Shown: positions 1 to 7,151 of the stretch, piece after piece
Layout: every line of letters begins with the position of its first letter
How positions within the stretch are numbered: the first letter of the stretch is position 1
Origin: Sedimentisphaerales bacterium
GTDB taxonomy: Bacteria; Planctomycetota; Phycisphaerae; Sedimentisphaerales; Anaerobacaceae
DNA length: 32,546 nt
Assembly: GCA_030603595.1 (NCBI GenBank)
Contig: JAUVXL010000019.1
Span: 1 to 32,546 of the forward strand
Reading direction: 5' to 3'
Made by a program: the position numbers and the translations under genes
The notes under the pieces: generated by a model
The model's input: the letters and a program-made list of their open reading frames with translations, nothing else
Told to the model about the DNA's origin: nothing
Database searches by the model: none

Positions 1-22
1 CTACCAATTGAGCTATCGGGGA
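1..22 (-). ncRNA. tRNA-like element, copy 3 (cut by window edge)
   Basis: The first 22 nt of a third unit (acceptor-like start, TA linker and D-arm 5' half on the minus strand) are present; the rest lies outside the window. Confidence 0.45.
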
Positions 23-50
23 AAATAGCTTTTATTCGGTTATTCACTTT

Positions 51-129
51 TGGGCCCGACGGCTGCGACGGCAACCTAGCGGTTAATCCGCCTTCGGCGG
101 ACTCGCTCTACCAATTGAGCTATCGGGGA
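51..129 (-). ncRNA. tRNA-Asn-like cloverleaf element, copy 2
   Basis: This is a second copy of the element at 158-236, shifted by exactly 107 bp, with the same missing anticodon loop and T loop and the same replacement hairpins. It is separated from copy 1 by the 28-nt spacer 130-157. A co-transcript from the promoter at 270-297 would need processing between units, as in tandem tRNA operons; this is inferred. Confidence 0.5.
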
Positions 130-157
130 AAATAGCTTTTATTCGGTTATTCACTTT

Positions 158-236
158 TGGGCCCGACGGCTGCGACGGCAACCTAGCGGTTAATCCGCCT
201 TCGGCGGACTCGCTCTACCAATTGAGCTATCGGGGA
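158..236 (-). ncRNA. tRNA-Asn-like cloverleaf element, copy 1 (nearest promoter)
   Basis: The minus strand reads like the 5' half of a tRNA: an acceptor-like start, TA at positions 8-9 and a perfect D arm (GCTC-AATTGGTA-GAGC, 227-212). TTAACCGCTAGGTTGCC (193-177) matches what follows the anticodon of bacterial tRNA-Asn. No 7-nt anticodon loop or GTTCGANTC T-loop can be formed. Instead there are two hairpins, TCCGCC-GAA-GGCGGA (208-194) and GGTTGC-CGTC-GCAGCC (183-168), closed by CCCGA/TCGGG (234-230 with 166-162) and ending CCCA. It is therefore cloverleaf-shaped but not a normal decoding tRNA. It could be a decayed tRNA-Asn, a tRNA mimic RNA, or a tRNA remnant with an inserted palindrome. 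A strong promoter lies just upstream, so transcription is plausible. Confidence 0.5.
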
Positions 237-269
237 AACAACTCATCTTCGTCAAATTCAATTCAGAGC

Positions 270-297
270 ATTATGCAGTTCTGTCCGGTTTTGTCAA
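270..297 (-). promoter_or_regulatory. Sigma70-type promoter facing the tRNA-like array
   Basis: On the minus strand TTGACA (297-292) is followed by a 16-nt spacer and CATAAT (275-270). This is a perfect -35 and a 5/6 -10. The predicted start near 263 lies about 27 nt before the first tRNA-like element at 236, a typical distance for a tRNA leader. Confidence 0.6.
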
Positions 298-480
298 GGT
301 TGACCATTATTTTCCCTTGATATTGTAAAAAAACCGCACGAATGCTGGATAAAGAGGCCCTGATATTGTACACTTTTGAGTCCTGCTAAGCTCAAGTGGA
401 TTGCCTCAAAGTTCGATATTGGAATGGGCTGTTTGTACTTTTGCAGGCGGTTTTTGAAAAAGTTATGAGGTTTTGGGCAT

Positions 481-518
481 GTTCTTACGTCCTATATAGG
501 TTCTTACGTCCTATATAG
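481..518. repeat. 19-bp tandem direct repeat
   Basis: GTTCTTACGTCCTATATAG occurs twice head to tail (481-499 and 500-518), about 120 bp upstream of the kinase start. It contains an AT-rich TATATAG core. It could be a duplicated regulator-binding site or a replication-slippage product. Confidence 0.8.
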
Positions 519-638
519 ATAGTTGCCCAAGCGACAAGAAATAAAGTTTTCCGGCGAACAGACAGCCGTTTTAGCGCATCTTTGCGAGATTATGCTGAAT
601 AGCTGAGAATATGTAGTATTAGGGTTATTGTTGAGATT

Positions 639-1511
639 ATGGCAAAAGACATTCTCCATGTCGGCGGGTTCACGATACTCAAGCGCATCGGGATGGGTGC
701 GCGCAGCACTATTTACCTGGCCACCGACGAGGAAGAAAAGGCCGAGGTCGCTCTGAAACGTGTAATATTTCAGCGTCCCGAAGACGCCAGAATCTTCGAG
801 CAGGTGGAAAATGAATTCAAGGCGGCGCGCAGAATAGACCACCCCTACATTCGAAAATGCCACAGGCTAAAAAAGGTCCGCAGCATGCTCAAGGTCAAGG
901 AGATGCTCCTCTCGATGGAGTACTTTGACGGGAAGAATCTCGAAGATTGTCCCACGCTGAGCCTCGGCGATGTGCTGCTCGTTTTCAGAATGATCGCAAC
1001 GGCCCTCAACGCGATGCACCAGCAAGGCTACATCCACTGCGACATCAAGCCGAACAACATCCTCATGAGCAAGACCGGCTCGATACAAATCATTGACCTC
1101 GGGCAGAGCTGCAAGATCGGCACTGTGAAGCGCAGAATTCAGGGCACGCCCGACTACATCGCACCCGAACAGGTGAAACGAAAACCGATGACCCCCAAAA
1201 CCGACATCTTTAACCTCGGGGCAACAATGTACTGGGCGCTCACAGGAAAGCACGCCCCAACCCTGATACCGAGAAAGAACAAGTTCGGAATACCCGTAGT
1301 AGAGCCCCGCCGAGCGCCAGACGAAATCAAGAAGAAGATACCGGTCCACGTCTCCAAACTTGTGATGGACTGCATCGAAGACGACCCCGCCAAAAGGCCA
1401 CTCAATATGATGGCCATCATCTCAAGACTCGATTTGATGGTTCACAACATCTTCGGCGAAAAGATACAAGCAGGCAAAAATGCCACAAACAATAATCGAA
1501 CTGCTCAGTAA
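639..1511 (+). CDS. Ser/Thr protein kinase, cytosolic, non-RD type
   Basis: A 290-residue eukaryote-like (Hanks-type) protein kinase that should transfer ATP gamma-phosphate to Ser/Thr of target proteins. Visible motifs are: glycine loop GMGARS (18-23), ATP-anchoring Lys40 in VALK, catalytic loop HCDIKPNN (133-140), metal-binding DLG (153-155, DFG equivalent), APE (175-177) and the helix-F Asp189 in DIFNLG. The usual HRD arginine is Cys134, which makes it a non-RD kinase, a class usually not dependent on activation-loop phosphorylation. The protein is essentially only the kinase domain; no transmembrane segment or sensor domain is seen, so it is probably cytosolic and controlled by a partner. 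Its 3' end overlaps the metallophosphatase gene by 32 bp, which implies co-expression and opposing activities. The family is clear; the substrates are unknown. Confidence 0.92.
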   Translation: MAKDILHVGGFTILKRIGMGARSTIYLATDEEEKAEVALKRVIFQRPEDARIFEQVENEFKAARRIDHPYIRKCHRLKKVRSMLKVKEMLLSMEYFDGKNLEDCPTLSLGDVLLVFRMIATALNAMHQQGYIHCDIKPNNILMSKTGSIQIIDLGQSCKIGTVKRRIQGTPDYIAPEQVKRKPMTPKTDIFNLGATMYWALTGKHAPTLIPRKNKFGIPVVEPRRAPDEIKKKIPVHVSKLVMDCIEDDPAKRPLNMMAIISRLDLMVHNIFGEKIQAGKNATNNNRTAQ

Positions 1512-2328
1512 AGCCGCCCAAGCCACCGGCGAAGACAACTGCCGAGACGGCAATATCGTCCGCTTGCCTGCTACCGGCACTGTCATAATGACCGGCGACA
1601 TCCACGGCCATCGACGAAATTTCGAGAGGGTAGTCAATTTCGCCGACTTGCCCAATAACCCCGATACACACGTAATCCTGCACGAAATCATACACGGGGG
1701 GCCCGAAGACGCCAAAGGCGGCTGCCTGTCATACAAGTTGCTCTTCGATGTTGCGCGATACAAGCTGCAATTTCCAAACCGCGTGCACACCGTTATGGGC
1801 AACCACGACACCGCGTTCATCAGCGGTGGCAAGGTGATGAAGAGCGGCAAGGAAATGAACCGCGCGATGCGTGCGGCCATAGAGCGTGAATTTACGGAAA
1901 AGGCCGACAACATCATCTCGGCTATCAGAGAGTTCCTGCTTTCGCAACCGCTCACAGTCAGATGTGAGAATCGAATATGGATGTCACACTCTCTCCCGGC
2001 CGACCGCCTCATAGACAAATTCGACCCCGAAGTTCTGAACAGGCCCCTGGAAATCGAAGATGTTGTCAGGCCCGGCGCCGCATACATTCTAACCTGGGGC
2101 AGAAGACACAGTCAGGCCCTGCTCGATAAATTAGCCGACCTCTTCGACGTTGACTTGTTTGTCCTCGGCCACCAACCGCAGGAAAAAGGCTGGTGCCAGG
2201 CCGGCAAGAATCTCCTCATCATAGCCTCGGACCACAACCACGGCTGTGTGCTCCCGATCGACCTGACGAAATCATACACGGTCCAACAGTTAGCCGACTC
2301 GATAGTCGCCCTCACCTCCATAGCTTGA
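1480..2328 (+). CDS. PPP-like metallophosphoesterase (putative protein phosphatase)
   Basis: A 282-residue calcineurin-like phosphoesterase, probably a protein phosphatase given its neighbour. Two-metal-site motifs are GDIHGH (39-44), GNHD (107-110), His170 in WMSHS and GH (230-231). At the place of the PPP-family GDxxDRG motif it has HEIIHGG (68-74), so the bridging Asp is replaced by Glu69 and the Asp-Arg pair is lost. No signal peptide or membrane segment is seen. The gene starts inside the last 32 bp of the kinase gene in another frame, so translational coupling is likely and the pair can be read as a kinase/phosphatase switch. A diadenosine tetraphosphatase or other small-molecule phosphatase remains possible. 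Confident on fold, moderate on role. Confidence 0.85.
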   Translation: MPQTIIELLSKAAQATGEDNCRDGNIVRLPATGTVIMTGDIHGHRRNFERVVNFADLPNNPDTHVILHEIIHGGPEDAKGGCLSYKLLFDVARYKLQFPNRVHTVMGNHDTAFISGGKVMKSGKEMNRAMRAAIEREFTEKADNIISAIREFLLSQPLTVRCENRIWMSHSLPADRLIDKFDPEVLNRPLEIEDVVRPGAAYILTWGRRHSQALLDKLADLFDVDLFVLGHQPQEKGWCQAGKNLLIIASDHNHGCVLPIDLTKSYTVQQLADSIVALTSIA

Positions 2329-2455
2329 CAGCCACGCCATGCCAAGTTATACATAGAGTGGTCTTAACGCGTTAGTGCAATAAGCGTACAGACCTCGTTT
2401 GTCAACTGCGTGATTCGCTTGCAGAAAACGATGAATTGTCAAGGAATTCTGCCGG

Positions 2456-3667
2456 GTGTACTGGTACTACTACATAGCCATATTAGTTATCATTTCGCAA
2501 CTGCTCATCCTCTTCCAGGCCTTTCGGAACTACCGCTATGTGCTCATGAAGTACAGAAAGAAGCGTCTCCGGCAGAGCGAACGCGTTGTACTGATCGTGC
2601 CCTGCAAGGGTCTCGATTCCGACTTCGAGAAGAATATCGCCTCGCTTTTCAGCCAGGATTACGAAAACTACCTCCTTTGGTTCGTGGTCGGCGAAGAGTC
2701 CGACCCCGCCTATCACGAACTCTGCAAATTGAAAGACCGGCTCACTCAAACCTCCAAAGCAATCGACGTGCGGATACTCGTCAGCGGGCGTGCAGAATCC
2801 TGCAGCCAGAAGGTTCATAACTTGGTTTACGCATACAACAGAATCGAGCCCGACGCGGACGTTCTCGCATTCGCCGACTCGGATATTTGCATCAATAGCG
2901 ACTGGATCAGACACCTGATTTGGCCGCTGAGAAACTACCGTTACGGCGCGGCAACCGGGTATCGATGGTTCATACCAAAGAAGAACAACATCGCCACTCT
3001 GGCGCTCTCGGCTTTGAACGCCAAAATAGCACAACAACTCGGCAACACACGCTTCAACCAGGCCTGGGGCGGCTCAATGGCAATCCGCGTCGATGTCTTC
3101 CGCAAAGTCGGCCTCGACAAGATCTGGCCGAAGGTTCTTAGCGACGACCTCTCTCTTACATACGCCGTGAAGAAAGCCGGAATGAAACTCGCATTTGTTC
3201 CCGCCTGTCTCGTCGCCTCATACGAATCCACTACCTGGGCAGGACTCTTCGAGTTCGCCAGAAGGCAATTCCTCATAACCCGCGTGTACAGGCCCTGGAC
3301 TTGGCTTTTTGGGGTTGCTGTTGCGCTATACTCCGTACTGTGCCTCTGGGCGACCGTTCCTCTCGCTGTTTATGCCGCAGCAATCGAAGATAAGAACCTG
3401 CCTCTGTTCATCGCCGTACCTATCGTATTCCTGCTCTGCCAGGCCGCGAGGGCGGTCTTACGCCAGGATATGATCGGCAAACTGCTCGAAAAGGATCGCG
3501 AAAACATGAGATTCGCCCGCCTTGCGGATATATTCTTTTCCTGGATATGGTCGCTCCTGCTCTTCGTCCTGATTCTCTCCTCGGCACTGGGAAGAACTAT
3601 CTCCTGGCGGGGAATAAAATACAAACTGATCAGCCCAACAGAGACAATAATAAGAACCAAACAGTAA
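2456..3667 (+). CDS. GT21-like glycosyltransferase (ceramide glucosyltransferase / HpnI type)
   Basis: A 403-residue membrane glycosyltransferase. An N-terminal membrane anchor (2-22) is followed by a GT-A domain: VPCKGLDSDFEKNIASLFSQ start motif, D1/D2 in FADSD, D3 in LSDDLSL, and RRQFLITRVYRPW, which fits the (Q/R)xxRW motif of processive and GT21 enzymes. Several hydrophobic segments follow (about 285-335 and 355-385). This architecture matches ceramide glucosyltransferases and the hopanoid enzyme HpnI, which add a sugar to a lipid acceptor at the inner membrane. The start is GTG with AAGGA about 10 nt upstream; no better in-frame start is seen. It follows the phosphatase by 127 bp on the same strand, so it may or may not be in that operon. 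The lipid acceptor is unknown; no hopanoid or sphingolipid genes are in the window. Confidence 0.82.
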   Translation: MYWYYYIAILVIISQLLILFQAFRNYRYVLMKYRKKRLRQSERVVLIVPCKGLDSDFEKNIASLFSQDYENYLLWFVVGEESDPAYHELCKLKDRLTQTSKAIDVRILVSGRAESCSQKVHNLVYAYNRIEPDADVLAFADSDICINSDWIRHLIWPLRNYRYGAATGYRWFIPKKNNIATLALSALNAKIAQQLGNTRFNQAWGGSMAIRVDVFRKVGLDKIWPKVLSDDLSLTYAVKKAGMKLAFVPACLVASYESTTWAGLFEFARRQFLITRVYRPWTWLFGVAVALYSVLCLWATVPLAVYAAAIEDKNLPLFIAVPIVFLLCQAARAVLRQDMIGKLLEKDRENMRFARLADIFFSWIWSLLLFVLILSSALGRTISWRGIKYKLISPTETIIRTKQ

Positions 3668-3719
3668 TCCCTCACCGCATTCTCAGGAGGCATGCAGAAG
3701 AAAATGAGTCTCAAGAATA

Positions 3720-3816
3720 GTCATTGCGAGGAGCGCAGCGACGTGGCAATCTCCATCGCTCGAGTCCGCCTCCGGCGGAAGATTGCCGCGTCGGCCTTCG
3801 GCCTCCTCGCAATGAC
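3720..3816. repeat. REP/MITE-like imperfect palindrome, copy A
   Basis: The element begins GTCATTGCGAG (3720-3730) and ends with its exact reverse complement (3806-3816). Inner arms GTGGCAATCT and AGATTGCCGC also pair, and the centre carries GAGTCCGCC-TCC-GGCGGA (3762-3779). A second copy lies at 21859-21940. CATTGCGAG palindromes of this kind are dispersed in many bacterial genomes. It sits between two convergent genes (GT and oxidoreductase) and could act as a bidirectional terminator or mRNA-end stabiliser; that role is inferred. Confidence 0.8.
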
Positions 3817-3843
3817 ACCTACTAATTCGATTTTGACAGACTA

Positions 3844-5193
3844 CTACAGATGATATGGGTGACGTTGGGGGCGTGACATCATTCGGCGCGCCTGCTCATC
3901 GCCGACGATCTCCTGCTTCTTCTGGTCCCACTCGATCTTTCGTCCGAGGATGAACGACAGATTACCCAGGATCGTCAGATTCGCCACTCCGACGGCCGCG
4001 TCGATATTCATTATCGTCTTGGCGCCGGTCTTGATACCCTTGAACCAGTCTTCCTTATGCCCCGGGCTCTTATAGACTTCTTTGGCTCCGGGGCCGGGCT
4101 TCCATTCTCTGGCCTTCTTCTCGGCCCAGGTTCCTCCATCGCCGCCCCAGTGGATGAATTCACCACTGCTGCCTCGGTAGATCGCCCCGTACCCGGGTCG
4201 GCTGATCTTGCCGCCGGGCTCTTTGCCTGTTCTCTCTTCGGCCTTGGGCAGCTTATCGTTGGGCATCTGCCTCCATGTCATCACCCAATCGGGATTCTTG
4301 AAAGTGTATGTCACGTCCATCAGAACGGCACTGTCCCAGAGTCCCTGCTTGGGCGATGTTCCGGTCGCCTCGATGGTGACAGGCCCGGTCCCGTCGGCGC
4401 CCATCCACCACATCGCGCAACTCATCACATGCGCCCCGCGGTCGCGAATTTGGCCTCCGCCGGATTCCAGCAGCCAGCGGAACACGCCGTGGAGGTATCT
4501 TTTGTTATAGGGCCGCCAGCGCAGCGGTCCGAGCCACAGGTCCCAATCCAGCTCCTCCGGCGGGTCGCTGTCCGGCACGGGGTTTCTGTCTTCTGGGCTG
4601 GGATAGTGGAAGCAATCAACGCGATTGATATGCCCGATATTGCCGTTGACCAGGTATCTATGGGCCAGATAGGCCTCCGGCTGGGAGCGGCCCTGGGAAC
4701 CGACCTGCACGGAAACCTTGTTCTTTTTCGCCGCAGCCATCATCGCCTTTCCCTCTTCGATGGTGCAGCAAGCGGGCTTTTCGACATAGACGTGCTTGCC
4801 GCATTCGGCTGCATGGACCATCTGCACACCGTGCCAATGGTCCGGCGTGGCGATTACAACCGCATCAACATCCTTGCGCTGAAGCACATAACGATAGTCA
4901 CGGTAAGGCGTTACCCCCGGACCGGCCGTCATAGCGGCTTTTGCGAGCCGATTCTCATCCGCATCGCAAACCGCCACGATCTTGACTTCGCCCTTATTCA
5001 TACGGTTCTTCATGTCACGCAGGTGACCGCCGCCCATTCCCCCGACTCCGATATGCGCTGTGACTATTCTGTCGTTGGCGCCGGGCCTGTTTGGCTTGGC
5101 CAGGACGTCCGACGGAATGAAATAAGGAACAGTCGCCGCAGCACCGGCGGCGGCAAGGAATTCTCTTCTGCTGAGTTTGTTTGTCCGTTTCAT
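3844..5193 (-). CDS. Tat-exported Gfo/Idh/MocA family oxidoreductase
   Basis: A NAD(P)-dependent dehydrogenase-like protein of 449 residues. It opens with a Tat signal (SRREFLAAAG from residue 8) and a hydrophobic stretch, so it is exported folded with its cofactor. The Rossmann motif GVGGMG (49-54) and the family EKP motif (138-140, catalytic-region Lys) are present, followed by the GFO/IDH/MocA C-terminal domain with HWGG-type segments. Members act on sugars, inositols and glycoside derivatives, and exported copies are abundant in Planctomycetota. The start is set at ATG 5193, since AAAGGTG lies 9 nt upstream; the in-frame GTG at 5205 would overlap that ribosome-binding site. It follows the HEAT-repeat gene on the same strand (gap about 90 bp). 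The substrate cannot be told from sequence. Confidence 0.92.
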   Translation of the reverse strand: MKRTNKLSRREFLAAAGAAATVPYFIPSDVLAKPNRPGANDRIVTAHIGVGGMGGGHLRDMKNRMNKGEVKIVAVCDADENRLAKAAMTAGPGVTPYRDYRYVLQRKDVDAVVIATPDHWHGVQMVHAAECGKHVYVEKPACCTIEEGKAMMAAAKKNKVSVQVGSQGRSQPEAYLAHRYLVNGNIGHINRVDCFHYPSPEDRNPVPDSDPPEELDWDLWLGPLRWRPYNKRYLHGVFRWLLESGGGQIRDRGAHVMSCAMWWMGADGTGPVTIEATGTSPKQGLWDSAVLMDVTYTFKNPDWVMTWRQMPNDKLPKAEERTGKEPGGKISRPGYGAIYRGSSGEFIHWGGDGGTWAEKKAREWKPGPGAKEVYKSPGHKEDWFKGIKTGAKTIMNIDAAVGVANLTILGNLSFILGRKIEWDQKKQEIVGDEQARRMMSRPQRHPYHL

Positions 5194-5283
5194 GATTCTT
5201 ATCACCTTTCAGTTTTCATTCGTCGCCAAGAATTAAGGCGCCCAAAGGCTCCTCTTAATTCCAAATCCCGCATCACCACTATT

Positions 5284-5907
5284 TCACTTCGGCAATGCTT
5301 TGACGGTCGTCTTCTTTGTCGGGACCAGTTTTACGCACTCATAGCCGCGGACCTTTTTACCGCGTTTGCGAAGTGATTGGGCTATATTGCCCTTGAAATC
5401 CTCCGGGGAGGTCTTAAAACCGGCCATTAGGGCCGCAACCGAAGCCTTGCCCGGAATTCGCTCCAGAACCATTCGAGCGTCCTCACGAAGTTCTTTGTTC
5501 GACATCAAACCGGCGATCGGTTTTATGAGTTCTTTTTCGCCGATCTCCGAAAGCATCCAGAGCGTTTCTCGTCGCACAGCGACCGGCTTATCGTCGGCCA
5601 AGAGCCCAGCCAGATGCGTCGCTACGTTTTTCCTTTCTTTGTCGGCTCCGGGCCGACCTGCGTGGCGTACTATCTTCCACAAGGCGCGCTTGGCTGCACG
5701 GGCCACCTCCGGATCTTCATCGGTCATCGCCTCGGCCAGCGCCGCGACCGCACGCCAGCCAACCTCACCGGCGCCGAGCCACGCTTTTGTCCTAACCTCC
5801 GGGCTACTGTCCTTGATTTTTTCGATAAGCTCAGTAACAGCTTTCGTTCGCACTGCACCTACTCCCGCACCGGCAACAGATTTCTTATTGGCCTTATCCC
5901 TGGACAT
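5284..5907 (-). CDS. HEAT-repeat protein
   Basis: A 207-residue alpha-helical repeat protein. Repeats of about 31 residues with the pattern (S/D)PEVRxxAxxALG/W are visible (around 34-50, 65-80, 108-122 and 140-155), ending in a basic tail. HEAT/PBS-lyase-type repeats form protein-binding solenoids; there are no catalytic residues, signal peptide or membrane segment. AAAGGG lies 8 nt before the ATG. It is the first gene after the promoter at 5966-5993 and precedes the Tat oxidoreductase. A link between the two products is not evident beyond co-transcription. Confidence 0.8.
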   Translation of the reverse strand: MSRDKANKKSVAGAGVGAVRTKAVTELIEKIKDSSPEVRTKAWLGAGEVGWRAVAALAEAMTDEDPEVARAAKRALWKIVRHAGRPGADKERKNVATHLAGLLADDKPVAVRRETLWMLSEIGEKELIKPIAGLMSNKELREDARMVLERIPGKASVAALMAGFKTSPEDFKGNIAQSLRKRGKKVRGYECVKLVPTKKTTVKALPK

Positions 5908-5965
5908 GATCTATACCCTTTCCTAAGAACTCAAGAATGCACAAATTACACGTAATTCCAAGGAC

Positions 5966-5993
5966 ATTCTACGTTATCACCTCTTGCGGTCAA
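5966..5993 (-). promoter_or_regulatory. Promoter of HEAT / oxidoreductase operon
   Basis: On the minus strand TTGACC (5993-5988), a 16-nt spacer and TAGAAT (5971-5966) give 5/6 matches to both sigma70 hexamers. The predicted start is about 50 nt before the HEAT gene at 5907. Confidence 0.55.
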
Positions 5994-6082
5994 CGACTTA
6001 TTTGACAATTTCCCCCGCTTGCGGCACATACAGGCAACCCGCTTACCGAATGCTTTTGCGTGATACTCGATACGAGAGGCGA

Positions 6083-7147
6083 TCAGTCGATGTCCGCTAT
6101 ATCGTTTCGAGGCTTGCCGACCAGATATATCCTGCTTTTGCCGCTCCGCTTCGCTTCCAGCAGCGCCCTGTCGGCCTGCTCGAAGAGTTCTCCTATCGTC
6201 GAGCCGTCCCGCGGATAGCTCGCCAGCCCGCCGCTTATCGCCAATACGCCCTTGCCGTCGGGACCGAGCAAATCGAGCTCGGCCTTCTCCAACTCTCCGA
6301 CAAATCGCTTGGCAATGCAGATCGCCTCGGTTGGATGGTCGGCACTGGCCGAACGCCTCTCGCTTTCATCCAAAGCCCTGTCTCGTCGCGGGTCGTCCCA
6401 GAAAACGGCTGCAAACTCATCCCCGCCAATCCTCCCAACAGCATCGTGTGTGCGGCAGCACCGCCGAATCAAAACAGCAGCCTGTCTCAATATCTCATCA
6501 CCGGCCAAATGACCGTAGAGATCGTTGTAGTGTTTGAGGTTATCCACGTCGAAAACAAGCAGCGTTATCCGCCCGCCAACCTTGCCCGCACGTCCAATAA
6601 CCTGTCTGGCGAACTCCCAGATATACTTGCGGTTCTTCAACCCCGTCAAATCGTCTTCAGTAGCTAATCTCTCGAGCTGCCTGATCTTCTCTTGCGTGGC
6701 CGCATCCAAACCGACGACGGATGCGCCTCTATCAACAGCCGCCTCGCTCCGGACCGCGGCATCCGGGTCAGAACCGGAAACCCGAGAAACCAAAGCGGAA
6801 AAACGGATTGGGCATATCAAGTACTCATCCGCCGCGCTCGAGGCGATTAACTCCATCGCTTGCGGTTCTTGGGGCATCTGAGCAAGAAGAATGATTCTCG
6901 CCTCACAGGTCTCTCGAAACGCCTTGAGGGCGCTGCGCAGCTTGCCTGAGACCGGCGGGATCACCACGCCCACCGCCGCAAATCCTCCCTTCGACGCCGC
7001 ATCGATCGCATCGAGTATATTAGCGTTGATTTCGCAACTGTCCCGGTCAATATCGCCGGCATCGACAAAAGCCTTGCCGAGGTCACCGGTCAGCAGAATT
7101 TTCCCGCCGTATCTCACCGACCGCTCCTCATTTTCATCAACTCCCAT
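6083..7147 (-). CDS. GGDEF diguanylate cyclase with receiver-like N-terminus
   Basis: A 354-residue protein predicted to make c-di-GMP from two GTP. The C-terminal GGDEF domain has DDLTGLKNR (165-173), FDVDNLK (199-205) with the metal-binding Asp, and an intact GGDEF signature (241-245). RTHD (232-235) sits exactly five residues before GGDEF, so the product-inhibition I-site is conserved. Residues about 14-120 look like a Rossmann-type receiver domain (KILLTG strand, VVIP strand, RIILLAQ strand), but a phospho-acceptor Asp is not obvious, suggesting a pseudo-receiver. No membrane segment is seen. It follows the small 175-residue protein by 4 bp with its GGAG ribosome-binding site inside that gene, so the two are one operon. 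Residues 255-275 form a short charged insert. Confidence 0.93.
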   Translation of the reverse strand: MGVDENEERSVRYGGKILLTGDLGKAFVDAGDIDRDSCEINANILDAIDAASKGGFAAVGVVIPPVSGKLRSALKAFRETCEARIILLAQMPQEPQAMELIASSAADEYLICPIRFSALVSRVSGSDPDAAVRSEAAVDRGASVVGLDAATQEKIRQLERLATEDDLTGLKNRKYIWEFARQVIGRAGKVGGRITLLVFDVDNLKHYNDLYGHLAGDEILRQAAVLIRRCCRTHDAVGRIGGDEFAAVFWDDPRRDRALDESERRSASADHPTEAICIAKRFVGELEKAELDLLGPDGKGVLAISGGLASYPRDGSTIGELFEQADRALLEAKRSGKSRIYLVGKPRNDIADID

Positions 7148-7151
7148 CTAT

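Larger units (their letters stand above)
1..238 (-). repeat. Tandem 107-bp repeat array of tRNA-like units
   Basis: The same sequence recurs with an exact 107-bp period: the CTACCAATTGAGCTATCGGGG block starts at 1, 108 and 215. Two full units and the first 22 nt of a third are in the window; the array runs off the left edge, so the copy number is unknown. Each unit is a 79-nt tRNA-like sequence (minus strand) plus a 28-nt AT-rich spacer. The copies appear identical, spacer included, which points to recent amplification, gene conversion or an assembly duplication rather than ancient duplication. Confidence 0.85.
241..638. other. Intergenic region between tRNA-like array and kinase
   Basis: No convincing gene is seen in these 398 bp. 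It holds the array promoter (270-297), two spaced copies of a CTTGATATTGTA/CCTGATATTGTA-like motif near 314-326 and 358-371, and the 19-bp tandem repeat at 481-518. A possible plus-strand -35 TTGACC near 299 lacks a good -10, so the kinase promoter is not identified. Confidence 0.5.

Noticed and set aside
51-236. Functional tRNA-Asn genes in the tandem array
   Set aside because: D arm and part of the sequence fit, but no 7-nt anticodon loop and no T-loop consensus can be formed, so ordinary decoding tRNAs are not supported.
1-238. CRISPR array
   Set aside because: The units are identical over the whole 107 bp with no variable spacers and contain tRNA-like sequence.
4057-5376. 439-codon plus-strand open frame opposite the oxidoreductase
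   Set aside because: It is antisense to a gene with clear family motifs, has no ribosome-binding site or domain and arises from codon bias.
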